Origin: Siphonodentalium dalli
Lineage: Eukaryota > Mollusca > Scaphopoda > Gadilida > Siphonodentaliidae
Assembly: GCA_032622095.1 (NCBI GenBank)
Contig: CP136066.1
Coordinates: 168,092,664 to 168,156,663 of the forward strand
Length of the DNA stretch: 64,000 nt
Direction: 5' to 3'
Numbering within the stretch: the stretch's first letter is position 1; every line of letters begins with the position of its first letter. The notes below the pieces were generated by a model. The model was given only the letters and a program-made list of their open reading frames with translations, ran no database searches and was not told the DNA's origin. Of the stretch, positions 48,201 through 58,144 are shown piece by piece. The position numbers were made by a program, and so were the translations under genes.

Positions 48201-50109
48201 TCCGCTTCGCGTCTGGCCTATAGCAATGCGGCAAATCTTCAAATAAATCGTGATACGTGACTACGGTTTGTAATGATATTGGTGATAATATGTGCCCATG
48301 ACTTACCGTTGGTTTCGTTAATATGACGTCGTTGTAATCCATGCAGGATATTTGTCACGTGAATGCCCCAAGTATCGGATAAGAATCAATCGTGCAATCA
48401 ATCACCCGTGGTATGATTGTTCTCGTCAGGCAACATATCATCGAGCAAATAAGTTCATATCGGACGTAAATATTGACATAGGTTCATATTGGACTTATTT
48501 GATTTTTAAATTAGCCCGTAATGAACCTATTCCATTATTCCGTTGAAACTGGTAAGCGTATCGAAAAAGGTAGATTAAATAATTCCAATATGGGCTAATT
48601 TCGTATGTAAATAGTTCCATATTGGACTGTGTTAACAACCGCGTTTAAGACCATATAGAGCGTATATTGAGGTTAAATAATGTCCATTTGAGCTTATTTC
48701 GCTCATTAAAATAAGCCAAGTATGTGCTTATTTTCACGATAAGAACAGTCTGCGTTAATAGAAGTCCTACCATTAGTGACATCCACAATGAAATTACATT
48801 GTGAATTTTAGAGTTAGTAGATTATACTAGTAGGCCTATCGTTACGCCGCGACCGTCTTTCCTATATACATGTATATATAGGCTTTGTGTACATGTATTT
48901 ATCGTTCAGAGGAGTTACCTATATTTCTACACAGCTCATGACTATTCAATCCACGATATCCATTTCAGCTTGTCAGACAGTGAACTTGATCGAAGGATAG
49001 AAGAATTAGAACATAAAGGATGGGGGAATTTCCGTTACGAGGATTTCTCAGCAAATAACGAGGCTTACGTGGATGGAAGTCAAAGTCATTCCGCAGATAT
49101 CGTGAGTGGTGGTTCTGCCGCATACAGGATGAACGATGTTAGAACCACACAGCAGACAACACTGTTAGGTGGCGCTGGAAGCATGTCACGTATCACGGGA
49201 CAAACACTTCTAGTTGGTGGCGGAGAGCAACGTGTCACGGGACAGACGCTTCTTGTCGGTGGCGGAGAGCAGATAGAGGACGGGTCTACTACTATATATA
49301 GAGAACTACGGCCAGATGAAATCGACGCTATGCGAGGCGAAAGTGAGGCTGAATACTCGAGTACTACAGACAGAAGGGGCATAGTTGGTCAGAACGGTAG
49401 CCGGGTTATCAGGACCACAGAATATTACTATGGCCCAGAATCTATGGAGTGAGTACATAATTGTTTGACGATATGTATGAGGTACACTGGTTCTAACGGA
49501 GAGTATATCAATGTACACGTTTAGAAGTTTAGAAATAGGAAAGTTACATACCAATTGTGAAGGCCAATTTGAAGCGACAATCCTGAAATGTTATGCTTGT
49601 AAGTTTATGCAAAATTTGAAGCCTTGTCTATTACTAATCAACGTCCAAAATTCCGCCGTAATCCGCACCGATTTCAGATGTTCGACATGGCGACTATCAA
49701 AATATAGTGCTTCATTAATCTTCAGAATAAAGTTCAGAGTAAATAGTTTCGTTATCATACATGTACGTATGTGATTAATTGCATGTACCATATTATGGTG
49801 CACAATGTTCAAAGCGGGTCTTTACCATCAGGGGTTAAATTAAAACTACGCGTAGTATACATGTAGTAATGTAATTAATGTTCCCATTTGTCACGTTTTG
49901 TCACGTGTTGTAGTATATTCTTCGTACATTTTGGTAATAGGTATACTCAACTGACCCCCGCATGTTTTTAAATAACGACATTATTCCAAAAATATTTGTT
50001 TCCTTCTAGGAATGGCGACGGAATGGGAAAAGAGAACTATATGAAGATTTACAAGGCGTATAAAAGACTCATGTCTGATGCCAACCGAGGCGACGAAACG
50101 AGCGCGTGA
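36131..50109 (+). CDS. 3' part of a gene for a single-pass membrane protein (join of six exons)
   Basis: Six plus-strand exons join in frame: 36131-36251, 36569-36761, 43545-43592, 45902-45943, 48969-49448 and 50010-50109. Together they give 984 nt, 327 residues plus a TGA stop. Phases agree at every junction. In this partial protein, residues 1-67 look extracellular with one sequon (N-E-S), 68-91 form one strongly hydrophobic membrane segment, RRRR follows at 94-97, and 98-327 form a hydrophilic cytoplasmic tail rich in Gly, Thr, Ser and Glu. I do not recognise the family. A single-pass adhesion or receptor protein (cadherin-like, FN3-like or ZP-like ectodomain) is possible, but nothing visible decides it. 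Upstream exons, including the signal peptide and main ectodomain, were not found and probably lie 5' of the window or among the repeats. The last residues, DETSA, are only a weak match to a class I PDZ ligand. Confidence 0.72.
36569..36761 (+). CDS. Exon 2: membrane-spanning exon
   Basis: Acceptor TTCCAG at 36563-36568 and donor GGGAG|gtaagaatt. In the only sensible frame it encodes a juxtamembrane stretch (EVTDVRVDRAGG then GVGLEPLSGLTRKETA), about 24 hydrophobic residues beginning AILAGFLVGLFVFLF and ending in LFCL, then TPRRRRQSVKDSG. The basic cluster after the hydrophobic segment predicts N-out, C-in topology. The exon is GC-richer than its surroundings and has a coding look absent from the repeats on either side. 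It begins with two bases of a codon and ends in phase 2. Confidence 0.75.
37071..37136 (-). repeat. Fragment of the TTATACGCC/GTCTGTCTG repeat
   Basis: Inverse match to 6108-6180: GACAGACAGACTGATTACAT and GAAACGGGCGCATAAAAAC type sequence. Lies in intron 2. Confidence 0.5.
37430..37960 (+). repeat. Duplicated about 275-bp block with (ATC)n expansions
   Basis: TTTCAGTTTGCAGAACATTG to CATCAACATCGTTCATCA occurs twice (starting about 37430 and 37706), each followed by an ATC/ACC trinucleotide tract. His- or Asp-rich frames across it are by-products. Intronic. Confidence 0.8.
38157..38645. mobile_element. 489-bp MITE with ATTGCG-rich interior (intronic)
   Basis: CAGTACCAGTCAAAAGAAGT on the left and ACTTCTTCTGACTGGTACTG on the right are 28-bp inverted ends (one mismatch). 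Inside are many AATATTGCGATAT / GCGCGCTCAATA segments. No clear target-site duplication. Confidence 0.75.
38757..43541 (+). repeat. 59-bp satellite array, about 80 copies (intronic)
   Basis: Unit: TATGGAATCCATTTATATAT, CTGATCATATTCTATATTAT, ACAGCACGAGGGGCACTGA, 59 bp. Variants at fixed sites (GAATCC/GAGTCC, CAGCAC/CAACAC, GGCACTG/GGCAATG/GGCACCG, TCTAT/TATAT) mix in blocks. The first two units are the most divergent. Rare variants recur at 825-826 bp (14 units). As 59 is not a multiple of three, frames shift each unit and no protein is encoded. Confidence 0.95.
43545..43592 (+). CDS. Exon 3: 48-nt cytoplasmic exon directly after the satellite array
   Basis: The exon starts after CAG at 43542-43544, the first bases that are not satellite. 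It encodes FGASESLVSKENLHE with split codons at both ends (Ser before, Val after) and ends at a strong donor GAAGT|gtaagt. Both boundaries are phase 2, so inclusion or skipping keeps the frame. The acceptor has almost no polypyrimidine tract because the satellite monomer lies upstream. If the exon is skipped, exon 2 still joins exon 4 in frame. Confidence 0.55.
44408..44944. mobile_element. hAT-like repeat, older copy (intronic)
   Basis: CAGTGTTCACGTTTGGCTGA to GCAACGTAAACCCCG; shares GACAAAGGATTCATTAGTGT, TTAGCAGATGATCATACTAT and GTGCCTTTTGTTACC with 45966-46638. No target duplication remains. Confidence 0.6.
45902..45943 (+). CDS. Exon 4: 42-nt cytoplasmic exon
   Basis: Excellent splice signals: a long pyrimidine tract ending CTTCTTTCAG before it and AAAGA|gtaagt after it. 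In phase it encodes DIKLPRAWVDEFK, preceded by a split Val and followed by a split Asp. It is a symmetric phase 2-2 microexon. A hAT-like repeat begins 22 bases downstream in the next intron. Confidence 0.68.
45966..46638. mobile_element. hAT-like non-autonomous element with 8-bp TSD (intronic)
   Basis: Ends CAGTGTTCACGCTG and CAGTGTGAACCCTG are inverted repeats of the CAGNG type. Flanks TTTATAAC (45958-45965) and TTTGTAAC (46639-46646) match 7 of 8. An 8-bp duplication with CAG ends is typical of hAT. No transposase. Confidence 0.7.
46680..47610. other. Intron sequence with short TATG microsatellite
   Basis: ATGTGTATGTATATGTATGT run at about 46681-46710; otherwise nothing. Confidence 0.35.
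47612..47900 (+). repeat. 36-bp minisatellite (intronic)
   Basis: About eight units of CACTACCCCCAACGGAAACC plus CCATGTAGCCATGTGA. 36 is a multiple of three, so the plus strand (TLPPTETPCSHV) and the minus strand are both open. No splice sites or start support a protein. Confidence 0.85.
47960..48740. repeat. Degenerate family H repeat (intronic)
   Basis: GGTTCATATTGGACTTATTTG, TAGCCCGTAATGAACC and CACTGTGGCCCGTGCCATTC resemble 22440-22640. Confidence 0.45.
48969..49448 (+). CDS. Exon 5: main cytoplasmic-tail exon
   Basis: Acceptor CATTTCAG and donor ATGGA|gtgagt bound a 480-nt exon that is open throughout. It encodes LSDSELDRRIEELEHKGWG, an acidic/aromatic patch NFRYEDFSANNEAYV, then a Gly/Ser/Thr-rich region containing two adjacent 14-residue repeats (TGQTLLVGGGEQ core) at 49192-49275. 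Next come IYRELRPDEIDAMRGESEAE and RVIRTTEYYYGPESM. Tyrosine-containing stretches (RYEDF, EYYYG) could be phosphorylation or adaptor sites, but this is inference. The exon is phase 2 at both ends and has the best coding signal in the window. Confidence 0.8.
49192..49275 (+). repeat. 42-bp coding tandem duplication in exon 5
   Basis: Two adjacent copies encode ITGQTLLVGGGEQR and VTGQTLLVGGGEQI. The nucleotide copies differ mainly at third positions, which suggests conservation at protein level. Confidence 0.8.
50010..50109 (+). CDS. Exon 6: terminal coding exon and stop
   Basis: Acceptor TTCCTTCTAG precedes 33 codons, after a split Glu, ending in TGA at 50107-50109. It encodes NGDGMGKENYMKIYKAYKR then LMSDANRGDETSA, a Lys/Tyr-rich amphipathic stretch and an acidic end. 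The frame follows directly from exon 5, and a polyadenylation signal lies downstream. Confidence 0.75.
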
Positions 50110-50138
50110 ATCTGCGAGAATATTGTGTCATTCGCTAT

Positions 50139-50538
50139 TTAACCCTTTACCCAACAGAAGGGCCCTGTGCCAATGCATTCTCTTATATATGCGAGTCGAC
50201 CATAGGTCGCCTCGCATATATAAGAGAATGCATTGGCTTAACACATTAAAAATTATAAAATTGTTAAAGAATGTAAGAAAAAATGGTAAAAAGTGTTAAA
50301 AAAATATTTTGTTTAGGCCAATGCATTCTCTTATATATGCGAGGCGACCTATGGTCGACTCGCATATATAAGAGAATGCATTGGCACAGGGCATAACTGT
50401 AACTATCACAATGTGGTCAAGGAGCCGGTTCCAATGATATCCATATTTGTATGGTTCTATTGAGACAGACCGAAGATATTTTAGGCTGTTGAAGCTTTAT
50501 TTGGCCGGTTTTGGCCGGTTTGTTGGGTAAAGGGTTAA
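50139..50538. mobile_element. TTAA-flanked bi-palindromic MITE B in the 3' UTR
   Basis: TTAA then CCCTTTACCCAACA; right end TGTTGGGTAAAGGG then TTAA. Inside are two full family B hairpins (50161-50239 and 50313-50397), each self-complementary and each the inverse of the other. Confidence 0.85.
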
Positions 50539-50567
50539 TTTTGTTCATAAGTTTTTAAACTGCACAT

Positions 50568-50577
50568 AATAAATAAA
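50568..50577 (+). terminator. Double polyadenylation signal
   Basis: Two overlapping AATAAA hexamers at 50568-50573 and 50572-50577. They are the first downstream of the gene's stop codon and are followed by AT-rich sequence. Confidence 0.5.
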
Positions 50578-50719
50578 AATGAAAATCTGCCGAGAACTAC
50601 TTCAAAAATGACAGCATATAGAGCAACAATGGTCGTGGATAACAGGGCACTAACAAGCCTATATACAGGGACGTCGCTAGCGGGCCTCGATCTGTGTCCA
50701 AATAAAACATTCCAACTGC

Positions 50720-50860
50720 ACCCCCTCACCCTTGAACCAAAATCAAATCCCCAATTTCCACCCCTTCGATTGGAAATTTCCAACAGGGACCCTAAGATTT
50801 TCAACTGATGAATATTCAATCTGACACACCCCCTAAGGTTGGAAATTTCCAACTAATGGC
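50720..50860. repeat. Two TTGGAAATTTCCAA palindromes
   Basis: TTGGAAATTTCCAAC occurs at 50770-50784 and 50839-50853 in C-rich surroundings. Confidence 0.5.
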
Positions 50861-50899
50861 CATTACACTCCACTGTTATCTTTCCATCTTTATTGATGT

Positions 50900-52030
50900 A
50901 TGATAAATGTTTCTCAGCATAACATCTTTGAATCTTGAACAAATATTCCCATATGAGACATAAGCAGAATGTGAACAATGACAGTTTGTATTTTGTTTTG
51001 TAGAATCCTTATGATCATGACCAGAAATAGAACACCGTGCATCCTACATATAATATCTTTACATTTTACCAATGCCATGGAAATGGCCATACACCTGACG
51101 TTTAAGACGTCGCATTGGATTTGGAACATATGTACTTAAATATATCTTTATATCTGAAAATATACGGACTTCTGTAACTGTTATTCGGAAGAATCAGCTA
51201 TATCACGGGGTCTTGTGTGGAGAAACCAACACTGGTGTTTGTGTAATATGTGTTAAACGCAGAAGATCGTCAGATTGAAAATTCCTTCGACACGGAATCA
51301 GGGGAGAGACACTTACTTGCCCAATCCTGATTGGTTTGACATATTTCAATTGTCATGCAATGCTTTCTATCGTTTTATCAATGAAAAATACATAAGGTCT
51401 CTCGATATTCAAGTCAAGAACCAAGTGCTGAGGATATATACCTCAGCAACATTGGAAATTAGTGAGTCATCACTCTTACGACCAATACGTTGTTTTTTGT
51501 TTGATTTGCAACATCAAAAGCAAATAATCGACAACTAGCACAGCAACACTAATGATCCACTCCTGAGGCTCAATGAAAAAAAAAATGCCCACCCTCATAC
51601 AACATATGTACAGGGAATCGCCCCACATGCATTTCATACCCCCAATAATTATAAGATAGCATTATCACACACATATTTATATGAAAGTCCACATACACAT
51701 GTACGGGTACACCCCCTGGATGATATTCATATTTATAAATACTTTCTTCTGTGTATTTCCCATATTTGATAAGTATTTGATATGTATCTATATTATTCTT
51801 TAATTGTAAATGAGGACAATAGTACTCATAAATGTCATATTAGACGATGAGTTTACAATAATAAATTGAATTGATTGACGACAGCATCTGACTATTGCCT
51901 TCGAATTACGGTCTGGTCAAACACTGGTACTTAGCTGAAACGGTGACATGTTTAGCCACTGCACAGAGCAGTCTCCCAGTACCTCGCTACACGCAGTGAG
52001 ACAGGCGTGCACAATATTCGATTGAAACAT
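50900..52030. other. AT-rich intergenic sequence
   Basis: Nothing recognised. Confidence 0.3.
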
Positions 52031-52430
52031 TTAACAATCATCAAGACAAAACTCAAACAGACATAACACGACAGGAACAATCTGCACGATACAAGAAATC
52101 ACAAATGCAGACATAAGAAAGACAATACAACAGGTGAGAGATATGTAATCTGAAACACTGTTTAGAGGCGTGGCTAGCCGGTTGATTAGCCGGGTCAACT
52201 CAAACACCCGTCTTGAAGCGATGTAGGACCAAAGTTGACCATGAGCTAAGCCGCATCCGCACGTCGATGCATCGCCGCGATGTGGCCGCACTAGTACCAC
52301 CAGGACTCCTACACCACACCTCGTGGGATGCACCCCACGAATAGGGTGCCGCATTTAGGGGGTTCTTAATCCTTCAGTGGGGCGGTAGTCACAATTAAAT
52401 TACCCCTGGCTCACACGGGGTCAAACTATC
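52031..52430 (-). other. GC-richer block with a 107-codon minus-strand frame
   Basis: The frame at 52031-52354 ends in a hydrophobic region (ISLTCCIVFLMSAFVISCIV) and begins HPIRGVHPTRCGVG. GC content is well above the neighbours. No splice partner or known motif is seen. It could be an exon, a retroposed fragment or chance. Confidence 0.2.
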
Positions 52431-52723
52431 AGAACAATGTCAACCTATTATTTTTGTAAATGTTCAAAGGATGACCCCACTATTAATATTTTTTTTTACC
52501 AAAGGGGGGATATGGGTGAACTCCCCCTGTCGCCATGTCCTTGCCAACGACTGACAAACCAGGAGCTTTGCAAACCAAAACACTATCAATATTATATGCG
52601 TGTATATAGTTTATACGCATACAAACATACAAGTTCGCGACAAGAGTTATCTCTTTGCACCATTAACTAGTTCGTTGAAATCCATTAACCACTACATTGA
52701 AATACATACAACAAATCTGTTTT

Positions 52724-53875
52724 CAGCCTGTTCTCCCGAATCTCCGCACATTATCTACTTATAATATAACTTGGATTAGGTTGATAATCTGCTTAGAATC
52801 GCCTCTCCTTTGAGTCGATAATGTGCTGAAAATGAGAGCGTTTTAGCCACATTGTCACAACGAGGCGATTCTAAGCAGATTATGTGTGGATAATGACACA
52901 AATACGTAAACTCACAACTTTGCAGGTGTACGCTCTTTAACATGTGGTTTCGCAGTGGGCCGCGCCATAAAATAGAATAACTGAAATGAGTCCGTTATCT
53001 GCTGATTTCATAATCAAATAATCACATTATGTACCTATATCACATTATAGGTCGATTATGTGCGTATTTGTTGTTTTCACCATCATCTAAATCAAGAAAT
53101 AAAACATTGAGTACAAAGCACTACAAATTCAAAGCGGGGCTTCTGGTCTGAGTTTATTTGAACAAAATGAACCAATTTTACATCAGATCTTAGTACATGA
53201 AAATTGAAACGATAAGCGATTTGTCTGAGAATTGGTTCATGCTCAATTATGTCCCAATTAGGCCTCCATTTTTATTTCCGTAAAGTAACTCATGTAAAAA
53301 TAACTTCACATATAATCTTGCCCATTGCATATATAATTCTGAAAACAATGGCCAATGAATCACATCGACACACCGTGCATCTTATAAAGTATAGCTCAAC
53401 ATGTCCGTTAGTTCGTTATATGGCGCGGGCCACTGTTGAAACATATGTTAAAGAGCGTACACCTGAAAAGTGGCGAGTTGGCTTATTTGTGTCATTGTCC
53501 GCACACAATTTGCTTAGAATAGCCTCATAATGAGACTAAAACGCTCTCATTTTCAGCACATTATCGACTCAAAATATGGCGATTCTCAGCAGATTATCTA
53601 CCTGAAACAAGTTATATTATATGAAGATAATGTTCCGGAGAACAGACTGTATAGCTAGCTTTATCTTAACCTGTTCTATACAAAATACTCACAGACGAGT
53701 AGTTATACATTTATATATGTTCAGATAATAAGTTGAAGACATAGGTCGTTTGAGGACTTATCTGAACATTACATTCCCTCCAATACGTTGGACTCCTGCA
53801 CTTTTATTATGTGTAGTCTGATTATTTTTCGTGAAAACCCCACCATATTAACAATAGACCATTCCAATGTGAAAT
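52724..53875. mobile_element. Family H element with about 300-bp inverted arms
   Basis: Arms 52724-53000 and 53395-53655 are inverted copies: GCGATTCTAAGCAGATTATG, GGTGTACGCTCTTTAACAT and GGCCGCGCCATA. The tail 53730-53875 is an inverse relative of 22258-22390. Confidence 0.65.
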
Positions 53876-54693
53876 ATTTATAACTGAGTGACAGAATCCA
53901 TTCTGTATATTGTTAAAGAGGCGTCCCATTCGTGAATTTTAAAAACATCTTAATTTAAAACTATCAATTTGAAGGGGAAAATCATTATTCTCGATAACAA
54001 ATGTATGCTATGGTACTATAACATCAGCTGTTCACCCTCAAAATGATAGATATCTTCAAATTAAAAATAAAAAACCAGAGATGTTTTTAGGTAGGTCGAT
54101 AGAGAGTTTAACAGGAAATATTAAAAAAAAACCCCACCCACTAGCGTATACGCTCGTCTACCATCCGAAAAATGACTCTCTGGGAGAAATTAAATCAAAC
54201 ATTTTTCATTGCATATTTTAGTTTTTTGACAGCCATTTGCACAACTATTTTTTTTTTCGTGTGAAGGATTAAAACAACATTCAACCACGTTTTCAATAAT
54301 CTGGCATATATAAACACTCAATACTGATTCATCTTTTCAGACATTAGTGAGTTTGCTATTTTAAACCGGTACGCATATGCGGGTATGTATACGGGTAGCT
54401 ACCCGTAATGATGCACGTTTTGTAATAGCAAACTGTTTCACGGGTACATTTCAGCACACCTACTCGTAAAGTATGGTGAGCCAACTGCAACATAATTGAT
54501 ATATGCTATATATAGAAATTGTTATTCGCTCAAAAGGAATCAGGGAGTTAAATATGTTTCAGAGTCGGGGAGCGAGTGCACCGTGGAATGATAGAGGTGA
54601 AGGTAACTGAACAACGGCCTTCACCTGATGCATGTGACACAATCGATGCATCATTTGAAGAGTATAATTCATGATGGGTTATCTTAGGAAAAC

Positions 54694-55290
54694 AAAATGT
54701 GAACTTTATAGATGTTTAAAAAAAAAAAAAATTCGAACCCAAATCCAACAAACACAAAGCCTATATCGTATTTACCAAGCGTTCTTTGAAAAATTTACTC
54801 AGAACCACTTGTATACACATGGTATATATACTTGCTCAGTAATGCTGTAGAGAAGATGATACTTGATGGTGGATTAGTGGTCACATTGTGTCCAGTGTAG
54901 CTGGGATTGTTATATGCCTGTGTGCCAGCCTGTGGCCACTGGATCATAAGGAATTATTCCAAGATTGGTGACCTATTTAGTGGTTGCAGGGTGGTGTGCT
55001 AAATTGAAGCTTAAGAAATTAGTTCAACTCAGTCTGTGAACCCATTGCTGCCAGCTCCCAGTCAGCCATGTTGTTGGATATAAATCTACCATTTGTAAAT
55101 AACTGGTTCTAAGTAAATTTTTCGAAGAACACTTGGTAAATATGAATATATTTTTATTGTCCATCATTCTTCACAGTATTCAGTACACATTTCCATATTT
55201 ATTTCTTAGAAATTGATTTTGTGTTTGTTGGATTTGGGTTCGACAAAAAATATTTTTGAAAACCTCTATAAAGTATACATTTTGAATTTC
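54694..55290. mobile_element. Nested inverted-repeat element with arm insertion
   Basis: Left arm TTCGAACCCAAATCCAACAA, GTATTTACCAAGCGTTCTTT; right arm mirrors these, but about 70 bp (around 55155-55220) splits it. Confidence 0.68.
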
Positions 55291-55489
55291 CCCATCGATG
55301 GGTTTGTTTGCTGCGATTGCTAACAACAGTGGACATAATCCTTTATTTTGACTCCATTAAATGTGGGTTGAAAATGGGTTAGCAAAGTCCTTAAAGAGTA
55401 AATAAATATATATGTTTTTTACTTGATAACCTGTTATCAATCTAGCTGGGTTAACATCACTGGAGTCTACGGTAAACCATTTAGTTTAG

Positions 55490-55765
55490 TGATTCCTATA
55501 AGCGATATTACTGAGTCACTACCATGCATCCAACCCACATTACGCGGTTTAAGTGCTAAATGTCAAAGTTTTGGAGCAGCATTCCATATATGGAGTTTTG
55601 GATATTCATGAATTTCACATATGGAATTCAGGAATATTAAAAAACTCCATATATGGAATGCTACTCCAGAACTTTGACCTGTAGCACTGAATGCGCGGAA
55701 CAGGGCTGGATGGATCCAATATGGTATAGCGACTCAGTGATCTCGATTATTGGTCGACATTATAC
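55490..55765. repeat. Imperfect long hairpin with short open frames
   Basis: CCATATATGGAGTTTT and its mirror, extending to GTGCTAAATGTCAAAGTT / AACTTTGACCTGTAGCAC and to ACTGAGTCAC / GCGACTCAGT. An 80-codon frame at 55653-55895 starts in the right arm; it has several Cys but no known pattern. Confidence 0.6.
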
Positions 55766-55955
55766 TTACTGTTATGGAATCGATGGACCTCTGGATAATC
55801 CGTCGCATTCACCAGGGACGAGGCGACAGTGCATGGGAAGGGGTTGGGGTTTTTCTTTCATTCATTATGGTAACATTTTCAAATGGATTTCATAAACACA
55901 TGATTTCATAGACCGATCGATTGATGGCTAAAAATTGGAATTTTCAGACTGAGAA

Positions 55956-56148
55956 AATAGGCTATGATAGCTCCAATATACAATTATATTTTCCAACCAA
56001 TTTGCGACGTAAAGTCTATTGTTTTTAGACCCAGGGTATAATAAAGTTCTAGGCCTACATGTAGTTTCATTCAAATATAAGACCGAATTTGCCCTCTATA
56101 TTATTTGAAGAATATTTAGACATATTAAGTATTGGGTTGGAATCTCTC
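55956..56148 (+). repeat. Direct repeat, left copy (about 193 bp)
   Basis: AATAGGCTATGATAGCTCCA to GGGTTGGAATCTCTC, about 95% identical to 57952-58144. Confidence 0.85.
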
Positions 56149-57951
56149 TGTGTGTGCATAGGATAATGGCTGAAAAATACTGTACATTATTTCAGCGAAT
56201 GGATCCATCTCGATCGTTCTATTAGCTGAAATAATGCACAATATGAAGCTATAATCAGAATTAAAACATAGCCTGATCCAAACCGTCACCTCATATCAGA
56301 ATGTCTATTAACCCAAAATTGGATGAACACAGTACTATGTGGTCGACCCTTTTCACCCGTTCATTGTCGTGACATCTCAAAATGTTGTCAATATAAAGGA
56401 CTGGCAGTTCCCCGTTGCCTTTCAAACCGTTGACTCAACACGACGTTTTTGCTCTTACATTTCGACAATTGTTTTAAAATATTTATCGCGTCGTATTTCT
56501 GATTTGGCGGAAAATTCTATATTATGTGGTTCGAGAAATTTTAACAGTATGAAAATTCAATGACTGGAAATCGAAGTTAGACACCCCCATTGTCAGTGAA
56601 GAGGCTATGCGTGTATATGCATATCCCTTCTCATATACTTCCAGTAGTCAGTCAGAGCACCATTATACTTGAAAATCCTTTTATATGGGCTTTATGTGGG
56701 CACGGACTCAGTATTCAAGTCAAATAAAATGAAATCGTTCACAGTGAAATAACCTTCAATTAAGTTCGATATTGAGAATCCGCTATTAAAATAATGGATC
56801 GTTGTTTGCAAAACAATGCACGTTCCATTATCTGCACGTATTAACTGGACGCGGCCAACAAAGCAGTATACGCTGTCATTCTGGAGAGAACACAGTTGTC
56901 AGTGAAACGATTGGGCATCCGTAGTTATAGTCCAGGCACATTAGACATGAAAGTGGAAAAGTAAGGAAATAATTCGGGGAAAGCTGATTAAATTTTTTTT
57001 TTATTTAGGCCATAACATCGCGGACGCGTCATGAATTACCCAATTTTTTCCATATAATTAAAAAAAAATATATTTTTCACAATTATGGAAATAACTGGAT
57101 GCTGTAGCAATTTTCAGCTGAGACATATACAAAGGGCACTAAATATTATGCAATACACAATTCTCGCACCAAAATCACCCATTCAAAGGGGAACTTAGAA
57201 TGAATTTCGCAGATTTGGATATGAAATAAAACACAGCCAAAATAATGACGATTTTTAAGGCAAACTGTTTTATTCTATGTCGGATTGTTCGGGCTTCTCA
57301 AAACATAGACGCAAGCTATCTATTTAAAAACTGCAGACACCACTCCTTCGCTATAATAGGCTAAAGAGCCAGAACGCATACCATAAGTGGTCAAAACTTA
57401 TAAAAACACAACCCTACCATTTAACCATTTTATGAGACCTTGCTTTTCGCTATATCTCTTACGAGATATATTAGTGAGAATTCGTACATCTCGGATAAAA
57501 TGTTTCTATTATACTCTGCAATCATTCTTCCTCACACAATTCGAGCGTGTTGTCACTTTAATGAGACCATCTATTCGATTTTGCACAAAATGTAATTTTC
57601 ATTCTATTTTGACATACATACTACTAAGCATTATTTGCAAATATCGCCATGTATTATGAATTTGGCATTAATTGATCTACATATGACTGAATTCGCTTAT
57701 GGCCTGATGGAAATGCTTCAGAATTTGAACCATTCCGTAAAATCAAGATATCTCAAAAAGCTCAACTCAGATTTTAGGGGATATTTGCCATGTTGTTCAT
57801 AAACGTGTGCTTATTAATCCCCGCTTTTCCCCTAGTGAAACCTAATATGCCTGGACTATTAGCTAAATGCTAGTACCTGCCTCGAGTTTGAACATAAAAC
57901 GTGTCTTAAATGACAAGATTATAAATGCGATTTGCGGATATATTTTGCAAT
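56149..57951. other. Sequence between the direct repeats
   Basis: AT-rich; contains a small hairpin GTACATTATTTCAGC / GCTGAAATAATGCAC at about 56184-56240. No gene supported. Confidence 0.3.
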
Positions 57952-58144
57952 AAATAGGCTATGATAGCTCCAATATACAATTCAATTTTCCAACCAATTT
58001 TCAGCGTAAAGTCTATTGTTTTTAGACCCAGGGTCTAATAAAGTTCTAGGCCTACATGTAGTTTCAGTCAAATATAAGACCGAATTTGCCCTTTATATTA
58101 TTTGAAGAATATTTAGACTTATTAAGTATTGGGTTGGAATCTCT
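57952..58144 (+). repeat. Direct repeat, right copy
   Basis: Same as the left copy, 2.0 kb downstream. No TG..CA ends and no polymerase ORF between the copies. Confidence 0.85.

Larger units (their letters stand above)
50110..50580 (+). other. 3' UTR with embedded MITE
   Basis: After the stop come about 29 bases, a 400-bp TTAA-flanked palindromic element (50139-50538), then about 30 bases to two overlapping AATAAA signals. Without the insertion the polyadenylation signal would lie about 60 nt after the stop, a normal compact 3' end. The transcript end itself is inferred. Confidence 0.5.

Noticed and set aside
49086..49382. Minus-strand 98-codon frame
   Set aside because: Antisense shadow of exon 5.
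55653..55895. Cys-containing 80-codon frame as a secreted peptide
   Set aside because: No signal peptide, it begins inside a hairpin arm, and the Cys spacing fits no known family.
55956..58144. LTR retrotransposon
   Set aside because: Ends lack TG..CA, there is no clear target duplication, and no gag/pol signatures lie between the copies.
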